A stretch of 64,000 nucleotides of DNA from Sandaracinaceae bacterium (GTDB lineage: Bacteria > Myxococcota_A > Polyangia > Polyangiales > Houyiibacteriaceae), in the NCBI GenBank assembly GCA_016706685.1, contig JADJJE010000001.1:310001-374000 (forward strand), given 5' to 3'. Shown one piece after another: positions 33,360 to 42,203 of the stretch. The notes under the pieces were generated by a model that saw nothing but the letters and a program-made list of their open reading frames with translations, did not search any database and had not been told where the DNA came from. A program made the position numbers and the translations under genes. Positions within the stretch are counted from its first letter, which is position 1; every line of letters begins with the position of its first letter.

Positions 33360-36300
33360 TCAGCCCGGGTGGTGTTTCGCGGCCAGCTCGAACAAGCGGA
33401 GGTGCGCATAGGGACGGCTGGTGTAGTGGCTGCGGGCCACCGGGTCCGCGAGGGTCTGGGCACGCGTCTCGAGGCGAGCGCACGCGGTGCGCAGTAGGGC
33501 GTCACTCCTCGAGCACTCGCCCACCGCTGCGAACCCCTTCACCAGGGCCAGCTCCACCAGCGCGTCGAACTCGGGGAGCACCCCCGCCCGCGCGACCGCC
33601 TGCTCGAGCGCGCGGGTGGCATCCAGCAGGCCTTCGGGGCGGCCGCACTGGGCGGCCACGATGATGGTGATGGCCTCGCTCGCGAGCGCGATGACGGGGG
33701 ACTGGTGGCTGGCCACGGCACGCGACGCCGCGCTCGACGCCTCGTCGAGCAGCTGATGCCGAAGCGCGGAGAGGCCCTGGTAGACGTGCGCCCCGGCCTG
33801 CATGCGCGGGCTGTCCTCGAGCGCCGAGAGGACCGCCGCGATGGCCGCCTGCGCCGCGAGGTAGGAGCCCTCTTCGGCCACCCGCTTGCACGCGGTGTAC
33901 TGTGCCGAGCGCCGTAGCTGAGCGCTGTCCAGGCGCTCGGCGGCGTGCAGGGCCTCGTCCAACACGGCCCGAGCCCGCTCCCAAGCACCCGTCCACACGT
34001 AGAGCGAGCCGAGGTAGATGTGTATCTGGGCCGCGCTGCGGGGGTCGCCAGCGCGGAGGTGGGCCGAGTGCGCGCGCATCCAGCACGCGAGCGTGTCGTC
34101 TAGCCCCGCGCCCAGCGTCTTCCACGCCCACATGCGCTCCACCCACGCGAGCGTGGCCGCGGCTGGGGTGCGCTGTCCCAGCTCGGCCTCCACCGCCTCC
34201 ACCAAACGAGCGGCGTCGGCATCGGAGCTGGCGCTCAGCTGGGTGATGCCGCGGCAGAGGGCCAGCAGGCGTGCGTCGCGCGCGTCAGGGGCGGGCGCCT
34301 GCGCAGCCGCCACGCCCAGCAGCTGGCGGACCTCCTGGTTGTCACCCAGCTGGCCCGCCGCCGTGAGGGCTAGCCCCGTGGTCTCGAAGTGCGCGGACGA
34401 GCCGGGCGTGAGCAGCTCGCGCGCAGCGAGCGCCGCCGCTCGTGCCCCGCGGAGGTCACTGGACCAGAAGCAAGCCTCGGCACGCGCGGCCTCGAGCAGC
34501 CCACGAACGTTTGCATCGGCTGTGCAGCGCAGCCCCTCGCTCACCAGCTGCTCCACCAGCGCAGCGTCGTCTCCCGCCAGCGCATGACGCACCGCGCGCA
34601 GGAAGTGCGGTCCCGCCTCGGCCAGCGCGTCCGCCGCCCGCAGGTGACGAAGCACCGCCATGGGGGCAGCCCCGGACTGACCAGCGAGCCAGCGCCCGAC
34701 CTCGCGGTGACCGCGGCGGAGATCCTCCTCGGCGGACGACTCGTGCGCGGCTCGGCGGAGGAACTCGTCTTCTATCTCCACGGTCAGGCCGCCGTCTGCC
34801 CCTGCCGCGACCACCGCACGGAGGAGCCCTAGGCGCACCAAGTACTGGAGCTGCTCCCGCAGCTGCGGTGAGTCGACATCCACGCCGAGGAGCCGCGCGA
34901 TCAGGGCCGGATCGACCGCGCCCTGGACCAGGCTGACCGCACGCACGACGCGGCGGCTCTCTGGAGACAGCGCCGCGAGCCGTTCGCGCGCGTGCTGCCA
35001 CGGGCTCTCGCCCTGCCCCGCGCGCGTGTCGCTCATGGCGCGGCCGAGGGCGCGAATGCTGGCGGGGTTACCGCCGGACGCTGCCACGATGCGCTCGCGC
35101 TGCGCGGCGGTGAGCGTGGGGGCGCAGTCGGCTGCGAAGCGGTGCGCGGAGCGACGGCCCAGCGGCCCGATGACGAGCGGAACCAGCTGCCGCGGAGAGA
35201 GACCACGCGCGAGCGCGTCGAACGCCGCGCCCGGCGGGCCGGCCAGCACCAGCAAGCGCGCGTTCTCGGTGGGGAAGTCCATGGCGCGGCGCAGGAAGCG
35301 CAGCGAGCTGAGGTCCACGAAATGCGCGTCGTCGACCACGAACACCACCGGGCCGCGCGCGTACCAGCACTGCAGCAGGTCGAACCACGCGCCCCGCAGC
35401 CGGTCGGCCAGGGCCGCCAGGTCTCCGAGCGCGTGGTGAGCGGCGCCGGCATCCACCACGCCGAGGAGCGCCGTCATGGCCTGCAGCGCGTCGCGGATGC
35501 CCTGCTTCGGTGGACCCCGGTGCCCACCGTCCGGCCCGGGCCCGTGCGCGGCGCTCGCGTGCTGGACCACGGCGCGCAGCGTGGCGAAGGGCGCGCCCGC
35601 GAGTTCTTCTTGGGCCACCACGTCCAGCACCAGCACATCGGGGCGTGCCGTGCGCAGCTCGCGAACGAACCCGCCGAGCAGCGCCGACTTGCCCTCCCCG
35701 GGGGCACCGGACAGCAGCACCACCGCGCCGAGCCCGTCCTCCTCGCAGGCAGCGACCTCGCCGTGCAGGGCAGCCAGCTCGCGCGCACGTCCGCGCAGCG
35801 CCCAGCTCGAGAGGCGCTGGCTCTCGTGTGCCGCGGCGACGGGCACCATCGGCTCACGCTCCGCGAGCGAAAACGCCGGCGCGGACGAGCGCCCCTCGGC
35901 CACGCCCAGCAAGTCGCCCAGCTCCGTGATGACGGCGCTCATGTCGCGCGGGCGGTCTCGTGGGTCCTTCGCCATCATGCGGCCGAGGAGCGCGTCCAGC
36001 TCGCGGGGCACCTCGGGCCGCGTGGCACGCGCGCTGGGTGCGGGCTCGGCCATGACCGCCAGCAGCACCGCCGCAGGGTGCTCGCCGGAGAAGGGCGGCG
36101 TGCCCGTGAGGCACTCGTACAGCGTGGCACCCAGCGAGTAGACGTCCGTGCGCACCGACTCGGCCCCGCGCGCCTGCTCGGGGGCCATGTAGTGGGGCGT
36201 GCCCACCACCGCGCCGGTGGACGTGAGCCGAGTGCCCATGTGCTCCGCGTGCGCGATGCCGAAGTCGATGATGCGCAGCGCCGTCACACTGCCACCCTCG

Positions 36301-36842
36301 AGGAACAGGTTGCTCGGCTTCACGTCACGATGCAGCACGCCGCCCGCGTGTGCGGCCCCGAGCCCCATGGCTGCCTCGTAGCCAGCTCGCACCGCGTCGG
36401 CGATGGGCAGCGGCCCGCGGCGGAGCACGTGCGAAAGGTCGTTCCCCTCGAGCCACTCCATCACCAAGTAGTCGAAGCCCTCGGCGGTGGTCCCGTGGTC
36501 CAGGTAGCGGACGATGCGCTCGTGGCGCAGCGTGCGCAGCACCTCCGCTTCGTGGGCAAAGCGCGTGCGGGCGCGCGGGTCGGTGTGCTCCAGGAGCTTG
36601 ACGGCCACCTGTTGGGACGTGCTGGGGTCGATGCCGCGATAGACCACCCCCATGCCGCCCTCGCCCACCTTCTGCTCCAGTACGAAGCGGCCCACCCACG
36701 TGGAGGTGTCGCCACGCCCGAGCACGCGCCCGAGCAGCCGGCGGAGGCCTAGCTGCCGCGCGATGGCGTGCTCCTGCGGGCGCACGTCGCGCAGCGCCGC
36801 AAAGCTCGTGTCATCGTCGGGGGGCGGAGGAGGAGTAGCCAC
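33360..36842 (-). CDS. Ser/Thr protein kinase fused to AAA ATPase and TPR-like region
   Basis: 1160 residues. Hanks-type kinase at ~50-310: Gly loop GEGGMGVVY (60-68), invariant VAVK with Lys82, HRDVKPSN (171-178), DFG 193-195 and GTPHYMAPEQ (214-223), all intact. From ~350 a PknK/STAND-like ATPase follows, with SGAPGEGKS (378-386) and Walker B VVFVVDDAH (499-507). The C-terminal ~450 residues are helical repeats typical of TPR-like sensor platforms (RAEACFWSSDLRGARAAALAA). Such kinases integrate signals and phosphorylate regulators in myxobacteria. It follows the metallo-hydrolase-like gene by 12 bases and is convergent with the ECF sigma gene. Confidence 0.93.
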   Translation of the reverse strand: MATPPPPPDDDTSFAALRDVRPQEHAIARQLGLRRLLGRVLGRGDTSTWVGRFVLEQKVGEGGMGVVYRGIDPSTSQQVAVKLLEHTDPRARTRFAHEAEVLRTLRHERIVRYLDHGTTAEGFDYLVMEWLEGNDLSHVLRRGPLPIADAVRAGYEAAMGLGAAHAGGVLHRDVKPSNLFLEGGSVTALRIIDFGIAHAEHMGTRLTSTGAVVGTPHYMAPEQARGAESVRTDVYSLGATLYECLTGTPPFSGEHPAAVLLAVMAEPAPSARATRPEVPRELDALLGRMMAKDPRDRPRDMSAVITELGDLLGVAEGRSSAPAFSLAEREPMVPVAAAHESQRLSSWALRGRARELAALHGEVAACEEDGLGAVVLLSGAPGEGKSALLGGFVRELRTARPDVLVLDVVAQEELAGAPFATLRAVVQHASAAHGPGPDGGHRGPPKQGIRDALQAMTALLGVVDAGAAHHALGDLAALADRLRGAWFDLLQCWYARGPVVFVVDDAHFVDLSSLRFLRRAMDFPTENARLLVLAGPPGAAFDALARGLSPRQLVPLVIGPLGRRSAHRFAADCAPTLTAAQRERIVAASGGNPASIRALGRAMSDTRAGQGESPWQHARERLAALSPESRRVVRAVSLVQGAVDPALIARLLGVDVDSPQLREQLQYLVRLGLLRAVVAAGADGGLTVEIEDEFLRRAAHESSAEEDLRRGHREVGRWLAGQSGAAPMAVLRHLRAADALAEAGPHFLRAVRHALAGDDAALVEQLVSEGLRCTADANVRGLLEAARAEACFWSSDLRGARAAALAARELLTPGSSAHFETTGLALTAAGQLGDNQEVRQLLGVAAAQAPAPDARDARLLALCRGITQLSASSDADAARLVEAVEAELGQRTPAAATLAWVERMWAWKTLGAGLDDTLACWMRAHSAHLRAGDPRSAAQIHIYLGSLYVWTGAWERARAVLDEALHAAERLDSAQLRRSAQYTACKRVAEEGSYLAAQAAIAAVLSALEDSPRMQAGAHVYQGLSALRHQLLDEASSAASRAVASHQSPVIALASEAITIIVAAQCGRPEGLLDATRALEQAVARAGVLPEFDALVELALVKGFAAVGECSRSDALLRTACARLETRAQTLADPVARSHYTSRPYAHLRLFELAAKHHPG

Positions 36843-36854
36843 GTCGCAGCACGC

Positions 36855-37583
36855 TCAGATCCCGTAGAGCTCCGCAAACGTCTCGCGCAGGTGAGGCTTG
36901 GCCTCGTCACGGAGCACGGTGCCATGAGCGCTCACCAGATGCCGGAAGGGGAGCTCCAGGATCCGCTGGAAGTCCGCGGCGGCCGGCTCGCACGCGGTAC
37001 GAAAGCCCGGCCCCACGTTGGCGGTGCGGAAGAACCCCATGCTCTGCATACGCGCCGCCGAAGCCTCGTCGAAGAACGCGTCTGGCGCCTCCCAGTTCTG
37101 GAGGCTGTCGCAGGCGATGAGGATGCCGCCCGCGCGCGCGACGAGGAGCATGCCCTCGGGCTGCTTGGCCGTCTCGTACACGAACAGCGAGGCGTCCGCC
37201 CACGGCAGCGGAGCGCCAGGGCGCAGCACGTGGTCCGTGGGGTGCGTGTGCTCGTGCACCATGTCCTGCAGCGCCCAGAGCGAGGCCCCATAGCGGTCCA
37301 GGTAGAAGGCGTCATCCATGCCGTGGAAGGCGCCCAGCCGGACCACGTGGCGCACCGTGCCCAGCGCCTCGAGCGCCTCGAGCCCCGCGTCGTCGAGGCG
37401 CACCGTGTTCACCAGCGTGAGCGCTTCGCCGTCGCGGACGATGGTCATGTTCCGGCTGAACTGCCAGTCCAAGCCGAAGAACGTGGGGCGGGTGGTCCCG
37501 GTCACGAAGAACACGTGCTCGAACACCTGCTCGATCGGCCCGTGTGGGAGTGCGCGGTGGAACGCGCTGTCGGAGCTGGCCAT
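36855..37583 (-). CDS. Metallo-beta-lactamase-fold-like protein without the zinc motif
   Basis: 242 residues from the ATG at 37583 (an in-frame ATG at 37625 is possible). The sequence FEHVFFVTGTTRPTFFGLDW, then VRDGEALTLVNTVRLDDAGLEAL, HVVRLGAFHGMDDAFY, ILIACDSLQNWEAP and RHLVSAHGTVLRDEA follows the layout of MBL-fold hydrolases, but HxHxDH is replaced by AFHGMDDAF. It is either a divergent metal site or non-catalytic. Cytosolic by sequence. 12 bases upstream of the kinase gene and probably co-transcribed with it. Function uncertain. Confidence 0.7.
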   Translation of the reverse strand: MASSDSAFHRALPHGPIEQVFEHVFFVTGTTRPTFFGLDWQFSRNMTIVRDGEALTLVNTVRLDDAGLEALEALGTVRHVVRLGAFHGMDDAFYLDRYGASLWALQDMVHEHTHPTDHVLRPGAPLPWADASLFVYETAKQPEGMLLVARAGGILIACDSLQNWEAPDAFFDEASAARMQSMGFFRTANVGPGFRTACEPAAADFQRILELPFRHLVSAHGTVLRDEAKPHLRETFAELYGI

Positions 37584-37660
37584 GCGGGAATGCTGCCCTC
37601 TCGCGCTGGGAAGGAAAATGACCATGGCTGAGTCCCCCGTCGATTCCTAGCGTGAGGGCC

Positions 37661-39143
37661 ATGTCGAACCCACTCTTCTCGATCCTGCGCTCTGCCCTCA
37701 CGCTGGGGCTGTTGACCCCGCTCGCCTTCGGCTGCGGAGACGGCCCGCCGATGACGGTGGCCGACGTGGGCCCGGACCTACCCCCGCCACCGCGCTGCGA
37801 AGACATGGAGCGCGACCTCGACATCCCGTTCGACTACACCCTCGAGGCCGACCACCTGGCGGTCACCTCTGCGTCGGGCAACATCGCGCACGTGCTGATT
37901 GGCCCCTGGGGTGCGCACACGCAGCCGCACACGGGGCACGCCGAAGGCAACGTGAAGGCAGACTGGGCGGCGCTCTTCGCGGTGGACCGCACCGACCCGC
38001 TGGTGGTCCAGCTGTCTTTCGATGGCGACCTGCAGCAGACGGGCTCGTGCGCCGTGGGCCAGGTGTGCAGTGGCCGCAGCCGACGTGTATGCGCGGCTGG
38101 TGGACTACGAGCTTCCCGCCGAGGCCCGCGTCACGCGCATCGAGAAGTACAACGGCGTGGAGTTCGAGGTGGAGGTGGAGCTGTGCCCCTACCGCTACAC
38201 GTTCGGGCACGTGGGCGCCATCTCGAGCGCGGTCATCGACCTCATGGTGGACGCGGGCTACGCGGACCCCTCGGGGGACATCCCGCTCAGCCAGAACCTG
38301 ATCACGGGTGACCCGGTGGTGGTCCCCGCGAGCACGCCCATCGCGCGCCCCTCGCTGGTGTCGGCCGGCATCGTGGGTAACGCCACCTACATGACCGGCC
38401 AGGACACCGTGCCCCACGTCCCGTGGCAGGACATCGAGTGGACCGCCATCCACATGGGCGACAGCCAGGACAACGTGGCGCGCCCAGAGTACGACTACGT
38501 GGCGCCGAGCGTGCGGACCGCGCTCGAAGGCATCTTGGTGGCGCAGGCCGAGCGGGTGGACAACTTCCGCTACGACGACCTGAGCCACGTGGAGGACTGG
38601 CTCTACCGCGCCGAACACGTGCTGGTGGCGACACCGCCCTTCCCGCGCGCTCCGCAGACGACCCTCACCGGTGGGGTGGGTGGCTGGTACGAGCAGCCCG
38701 AGGACGGCGCGGCCTGCGCGCCGCAAGAGGACGACGCGTGCAACGACCTCTTCTCCATCTTCCGCGTGCACCAGGACGGGGAGCTGTACGACGCGTCCCT
38801 CTACGCGTCTCCGGACGTGGCCTGGCTGGTGTATCGCCGTGAGCAACAGGGCATGGCCAACGTGTTCGAGCGCTTCGGCGAGGTGCTGACGCCCAGCGAC
38901 CCGGACGACCACGAGGGCGAGCTGGTCATCCACTGGCGCAGCGTGGGCCCCGAGCAGTATCAGCGCGCCAGCTACCGCATCGACGACCAAGGACGCATGC
39001 GCATCCGCTATGGGGCGCGCGTGGACGCGGTGGACTTCACCACGGTAGCCGACCTGCCCGCGCTCACGCCGCTGGACGGCAGCGAGAGCTGCGCGGACGC
39101 CGACGTGTTCTGCTACAGCGGCGTGGCCTACGGGCGGTTCTAG
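37661..39143 (+). pseudogene. Secreted lipoprotein of unknown family, frameshifted
   Basis: Starts at the ATG at 37661 with lipobox AFGC and the linker GDGPPMTVADVGPDLPPPP. The first frame runs to about 38,061-38,072 (SCAVGQVC); the same protein continues in another frame as VAAADVYARLVDYELP ... FEVEVELCPYRYTFGHVGA ... EYDYVAPSVRTALEG and ends at 39143. A two-base deletion or one-base insertion explains it. Restored length is about 490 residues. Cysteine pairs (EDGAACAPQEDDACNDLF and ESCADADVFCYSG) fit an exported protein. No known domain. The high quality of both halves argues for a sequence error or a very recent lesion. Confidence 0.7.
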
Positions 39144-39200
39144 GACTCTGAACCCAACATCCCCGTGGTCACCCACGCCAGAACCAGATAGCATTTTGCC

Positions 39201-40079
39201 GTGCAGCCGAGACACGGTGCGACCCGGCCACGGGTCTCTCGATGGGTGATCCTTTGGACGGCCGCGTCGCTCGCCGTCGGTTGCGGACGCATCCACTTTG
39301 GCGCGGTAGACACGCGCAGCGACGCCGGCCCTCGGGACGCAGGAAGCGACGCCGATGTCACGGACGCCGGAGGCGACCCGGACGCCGGCGTGCCCACGAC
39401 GCTGGTGCACTGGTATCGCTTCGAAGGAACGGGAACCATCGCTACGGACTCGGTTGGCAGCGCGCACGGCGAGGTCATGGGCTCGGGTTCGCTCAGCGGG
39501 ACCGGCACGCTCTCGCTCGCCGGTGGAACGTCCGAGCAATTCGTGAACCTGCCGAACGGCGTCCTCTCCGCGCTGCCCGATGCCACGATTGAATCATGGG
39601 TCGTCTGGAACGGGTCTGCGGGAGGTGACTACCAGCGCATCTTCGACTTCGGGAACAGCAGCGGTGGTGAAGGCGTGCAAGCGGAAGGGACGCGGCACTT
39701 CTCACTTGCCGTCACACCGAGTGGTCAACTTCGGCTCGTGTTCGACGTCGACCCGAGCCTGGACAGCACCGGTTGGCGCGTCTTCTGGGTGGACGCGCTG
39801 CCCACCGGGTCGCTGCACCAAGTCGTCGCCACCTTCGATTCGGGGCCGAGCCCGAACGTCATCGCGGTCTATCTCGACGGGGCTCTGCTGGGGATGACCA
39901 CGGTGCCGGACACGGAGAGCCTGGCAGACATCGACGACGTGAATGGCTGGCTCGGGCGCGCGCAATGGAGCGCGGACGCGGAGTTCGAGGGAACGCTCCA
40001 TGACGTGCGCATCTACGACGTTGCGATGAGCGAGGCCGAGATCGCGGAGCGCTACGCGCGAGGACCCGACGTCCCGTAG
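39201..40079 (+). CDS. LamG-like (concanavalin-fold) lipoprotein
   Basis: 292 residues from a GTG at 39201. Lipobox LAVGC (Cys28), an Asp/Ala/Gly-rich linker (RDAGSDADVTDAGGDPDAG), then one LamG-type jelly-roll domain: LVHWYRFEGTGTIATDSVGS, ATIESWVVWNGSAGG, LHQVVATFDSGPSPNVIAVY, and GTLHDVRIYDVAMSEAEIAERY near the end. The last segment is the standard closing pattern of bacterial LamG domains. Such lipoproteins bind carbohydrate or protein at the cell surface. Confidence 0.88.
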   Translation: MQPRHGATRPRVSRWVILWTAASLAVGCGRIHFGAVDTRSDAGPRDAGSDADVTDAGGDPDAGVPTTLVHWYRFEGTGTIATDSVGSAHGEVMGSGSLSGTGTLSLAGGTSEQFVNLPNGVLSALPDATIESWVVWNGSAGGDYQRIFDFGNSSGGEGVQAEGTRHFSLAVTPSGQLRLVFDVDPSLDSTGWRVFWVDALPTGSLHQVVATFDSGPSPNVIAVYLDGALLGMTTVPDTESLADIDDVNGWLGRAQWSADAEFEGTLHDVRIYDVAMSEAEIAERYARGPDVP

Positions 40080-40092
40080 TTCGCCCGACCGC

Positions 40093-40944
40093 TCAGCGCA
40101 TGCCCGACTGCACCTCGTCGCCGTCGAGCAGCATGCCGAACAGACCCGACGCGCCGAGCGTGAGCGCGCGGCTCTTGGCCATGCGCACCAGCAAGCCCAG
40201 CTGCACGGCGCTGCGGTTGATGGGCACCAGGAAGTCCGGCACCAGCACCGGGTAGTCGCGCTCGAACTGCGTGAGCGACGACGCCACGATGCGCTCGGGA
40301 GGCATGGAGCCGCCGATGAGCTTGGCCACCTTCCGGCTGCGCGGGCTGAGCTTCTTCTCGTAGCTCTCGCTGCCCTCGATGCCGTTCACCAGCGTGACGG
40401 CCACCTTCACGCCGCGGCGGCGGTACTCGGCCCAGAGGCTCTCACCGAAGAGCAGGATGAACGCCTTGGTGCCCTGGAACACGCTGTCGATCTCGAGCGG
40501 CGTGAGGCAGTTGAGCGAGCTGATCAGGATGATGCCCCCGCGCCCGCGCTCCAGCATGGGCGGCCCCAGCGTGTGCACCAGGCGCACCGGCAGCTCGGTG
40601 TTCATGCGGATCATGCGCAGCTTGGTGTCGAGGTCCATCTTGTCGAAGAGGTTCACCTTGTGGAGGTTGGCGTTCACCACCAGCAGCGAGATCTCCACGT
40701 CGGAGACGGCTGCCACCAGGCGGTCCACGGCGCCGTCTTCCATCAAGTCGAGAGCCACCACGCGCGCCTCCACGGCGTGCTCGCGGCGAATGTCGGCGGC
40801 CACGCGCTCGAGCTCCTCCTGGCGGCGCGCCACCAGCACCACGCTCATGCCCTTCTTGGCGAGTTGGCGAGCGAACTGCTCACCGATGGTGGTGCTGGCG
40901 CCGATGACGAGCGCGTGTGATCCGAGGCTGGTCCTGTAATCCAT
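40093..40944 (-). CDS. SDR-family protein with catalytic Tyr replaced
   Basis: 283 residues. NAD(P)-binding SHALVIGASTTIGEQFARQL has the classical SDR glycine pattern. LLVVNANLHKVN takes the place of NNAG, and ILISSLNCLTP carries the active-site Ser. At the YxxxK position the sequence is SVFQGTKAF, so Phe replaces the catalytic Tyr while Lys is kept. The enzyme may be inactive, a binding protein, or use another residue. A hydrophobic C-terminal half (LGLLVRMAKSRALTLGASGLFGMLL) hints at membrane association. Divergent from the yggX gene. Confidence 0.85.
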   Translation of the reverse strand: MDYRTSLGSHALVIGASTTIGEQFARQLAKKGMSVVLVARRQEELERVAADIRREHAVEARVVALDLMEDGAVDRLVAAVSDVEISLLVVNANLHKVNLFDKMDLDTKLRMIRMNTELPVRLVHTLGPPMLERGRGGIILISSLNCLTPLEIDSVFQGTKAFILLFGESLWAEYRRRGVKVAVTLVNGIEGSESYEKKLSPRSRKVAKLIGGSMPPERIVASSLTQFERDYPVLVPDFLVPINRSAVQLGLLVRMAKSRALTLGASGLFGMLLDGDEVQSGMR

Positions 40945-41011
40945 CGGCGGAGCCTACGATCAGGCGGGTGACGTGGCCAGGCAGGACCCTTTGCGCTACC
41001 TTCGGCCGCAC

Positions 41012-41332
41012 ATGCCCGCCGCCGACCCCGACCGCATCATCCATTGCATCAAGCTCGACAAGGACCTGCCCGGTCTGTTGAAGCCCCCGTTCCCCAGCGA
41101 ACTAGGCAAGCGCATCTTCGCCGAGGTCTCGCACGAGGCCTGGGAGATGTGGCTCAAGGAGAGCGTGAAGTTCATCAACACCTACCGGGTGGACCTGAGC
41201 TCACGCGAGGGCGCCGAGTTCATGATCAAGCAGATCAAGATCTGGTGCGGCTTCGAGACGGGTGACCTTGCGGCCACCGCGTGGACCCCTCCCAAGGAGG
41301 GCGAGGATGGACACGAGGGCCACAAGCACTGA
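41012..41332 (+). CDS. yggX: Oxidative damage protection protein / Fe(II) trafficking protein (YggX family)
   Basis: 106 residues from the ATG at 41012; the earlier GTG at 40973 adds an unlikely N-terminal tail. IHCIKLDKDLPGL with the conserved N-terminal Cys, FAEVSHEAWEMWLKESVKF and EGAEFMIKQIKIWCGF match YggX proteins, which protect Fe-S clusters and may carry iron. The C-terminal tail is His-rich (GHEGHKH), which fits metal binding. A long inverted repeat follows between this gene and the convergent Nudix gene. Confidence 0.9.
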   Translation: MPAADPDRIIHCIKLDKDLPGLLKPPFPSELGKRIFAEVSHEAWEMWLKESVKFINTYRVDLSSREGAEFMIKQIKIWCGFETGDLAATAWTPPKEGEDGHEGHKH

Positions 41333-41335
41333 AGC

Positions 41336-41462
41336 GAAGAGGGGCCGCCAAATCGCCCGGGCGCGGCTTTCGTCCTCGCGGCAGGGCTTGAAATACAGAA
41401 GTATTTCTGCGCCCCGCCGCTCCGGGCGCGCTCGCGCTCGGACGATTTTTCGGCCCCTCTTC
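41336..41462. repeat. Long imperfect inverted repeat (~127 bp) between convergent genes
   Basis: Outer arms GAAGAGGGGCCG (41336-41347) and CGGCCCCTCTTC (41451-41462) match perfectly. The centre is GAAATAC-AGAA-GTATTTC (41390-41407). Between them the arms match partly (for example AAATCG with CGATTT, and GCGGCAGGGC against GCCCCGCCGC on the opposite side). RNA from either strand would fold into one long hairpin. It may be a bidirectional terminator or a small non-autonomous (MITE-like) element; no target-site duplication is obvious. Confidence 0.6.
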
Positions 41463-41470
41463 CTTTGGAT

Positions 41471-42064
41471 TCAAGGCTGGCGGAGCAGCATGAAGAAGGA
41501 GGCGAGCATCTGGTGCGTGAGGCCCCAGACGACGCGGCCTTGAACGTCGTAGGCCGGGAGCTTCAGGCTGCGGCCGGCTAGCTCGTAGTCGTGGGTGATG
41601 TTTCGCTCGCCCATGAAGAGCGGCCGGAGCGGCGCCCAGACGAGCTCGGCCACTTCGTAGTTTCCGCGGAGCTCGGCGCTGGCCGGCACCTCGAAGACGT
41701 ACGGGCGGATGATCATCCCGGTGCGCAGCGCCCTGGCGACGGCCTCGATGTCATCGAGGCGACCTAGTGGCGTGCCGTGCGTGGTGAGGTCGAGGCCCAC
41801 CTCCTCGAGCGTCTCGCGCTGTGCTGTTGCCGAGAGGTCCGTGTCGTGCGGCTCGTGGCGGCCGCCCGGAAACGACATGTGGCCCGACCAGGGGTCACGC
41901 GTGCTGGTGGCGCGGCGCATCAAGAGCACCTCGGGGCCGCTGGCCTCGCCCTGCTCGCGCAGAATCACGGACACCGCCGCGCGCTTCTCCACCTGCGGGC
42001 CATCGAGCGAGAGCGGCTCGTGCTGGGCGAGGCGCTGTCGGATGCGGGCGAGCTGCACGGTCAC
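41471..42064 (-). CDS. Nudix hydrolase, CoA pyrophosphatase-like
   Basis: 197 residues. RAAVSVILREQGEASGPEVLLMRRA leads to SGHMSFPGGRHEPHD and the Nudix box end TAQRETLEEVGL, with the metal-binding REtxEE residues intact. The FPGGxxxPxD form is typical of CoA/acyl-CoA diphosphatases. It cleaves nucleoside diphosphate-linked substrates in the cytoplasm, and CoA or acyl-CoA are the likeliest. Stands alone; convergent with yggX. Confidence 0.88.
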   Translation of the reverse strand: MTVQLARIRQRLAQHEPLSLDGPQVEKRAAVSVILREQGEASGPEVLLMRRATSTRDPWSGHMSFPGGRHEPHDTDLSATAQRETLEEVGLDLTTHGTPLGRLDDIEAVARALRTGMIIRPYVFEVPASAELRGNYEVAELVWAPLRPLFMGERNITHDYELAGRSLKLPAYDVQGRVVWGLTHQMLASFFMLLRQP

Positions 42065-42203
42065 GCGGGCAAGGTGAGTCCGGGCGCCGTGGTGGGCAAG
42101 CGCCCCGCCCAGAGCGCGAGCTGAGCCCTTGCAGAAAGCCTCACGGGCGCGCGGGGTAACTTTTCGCCAAATGGTGAATTAGGGCGAGCGCGGAGGCTGG
42201 CGC

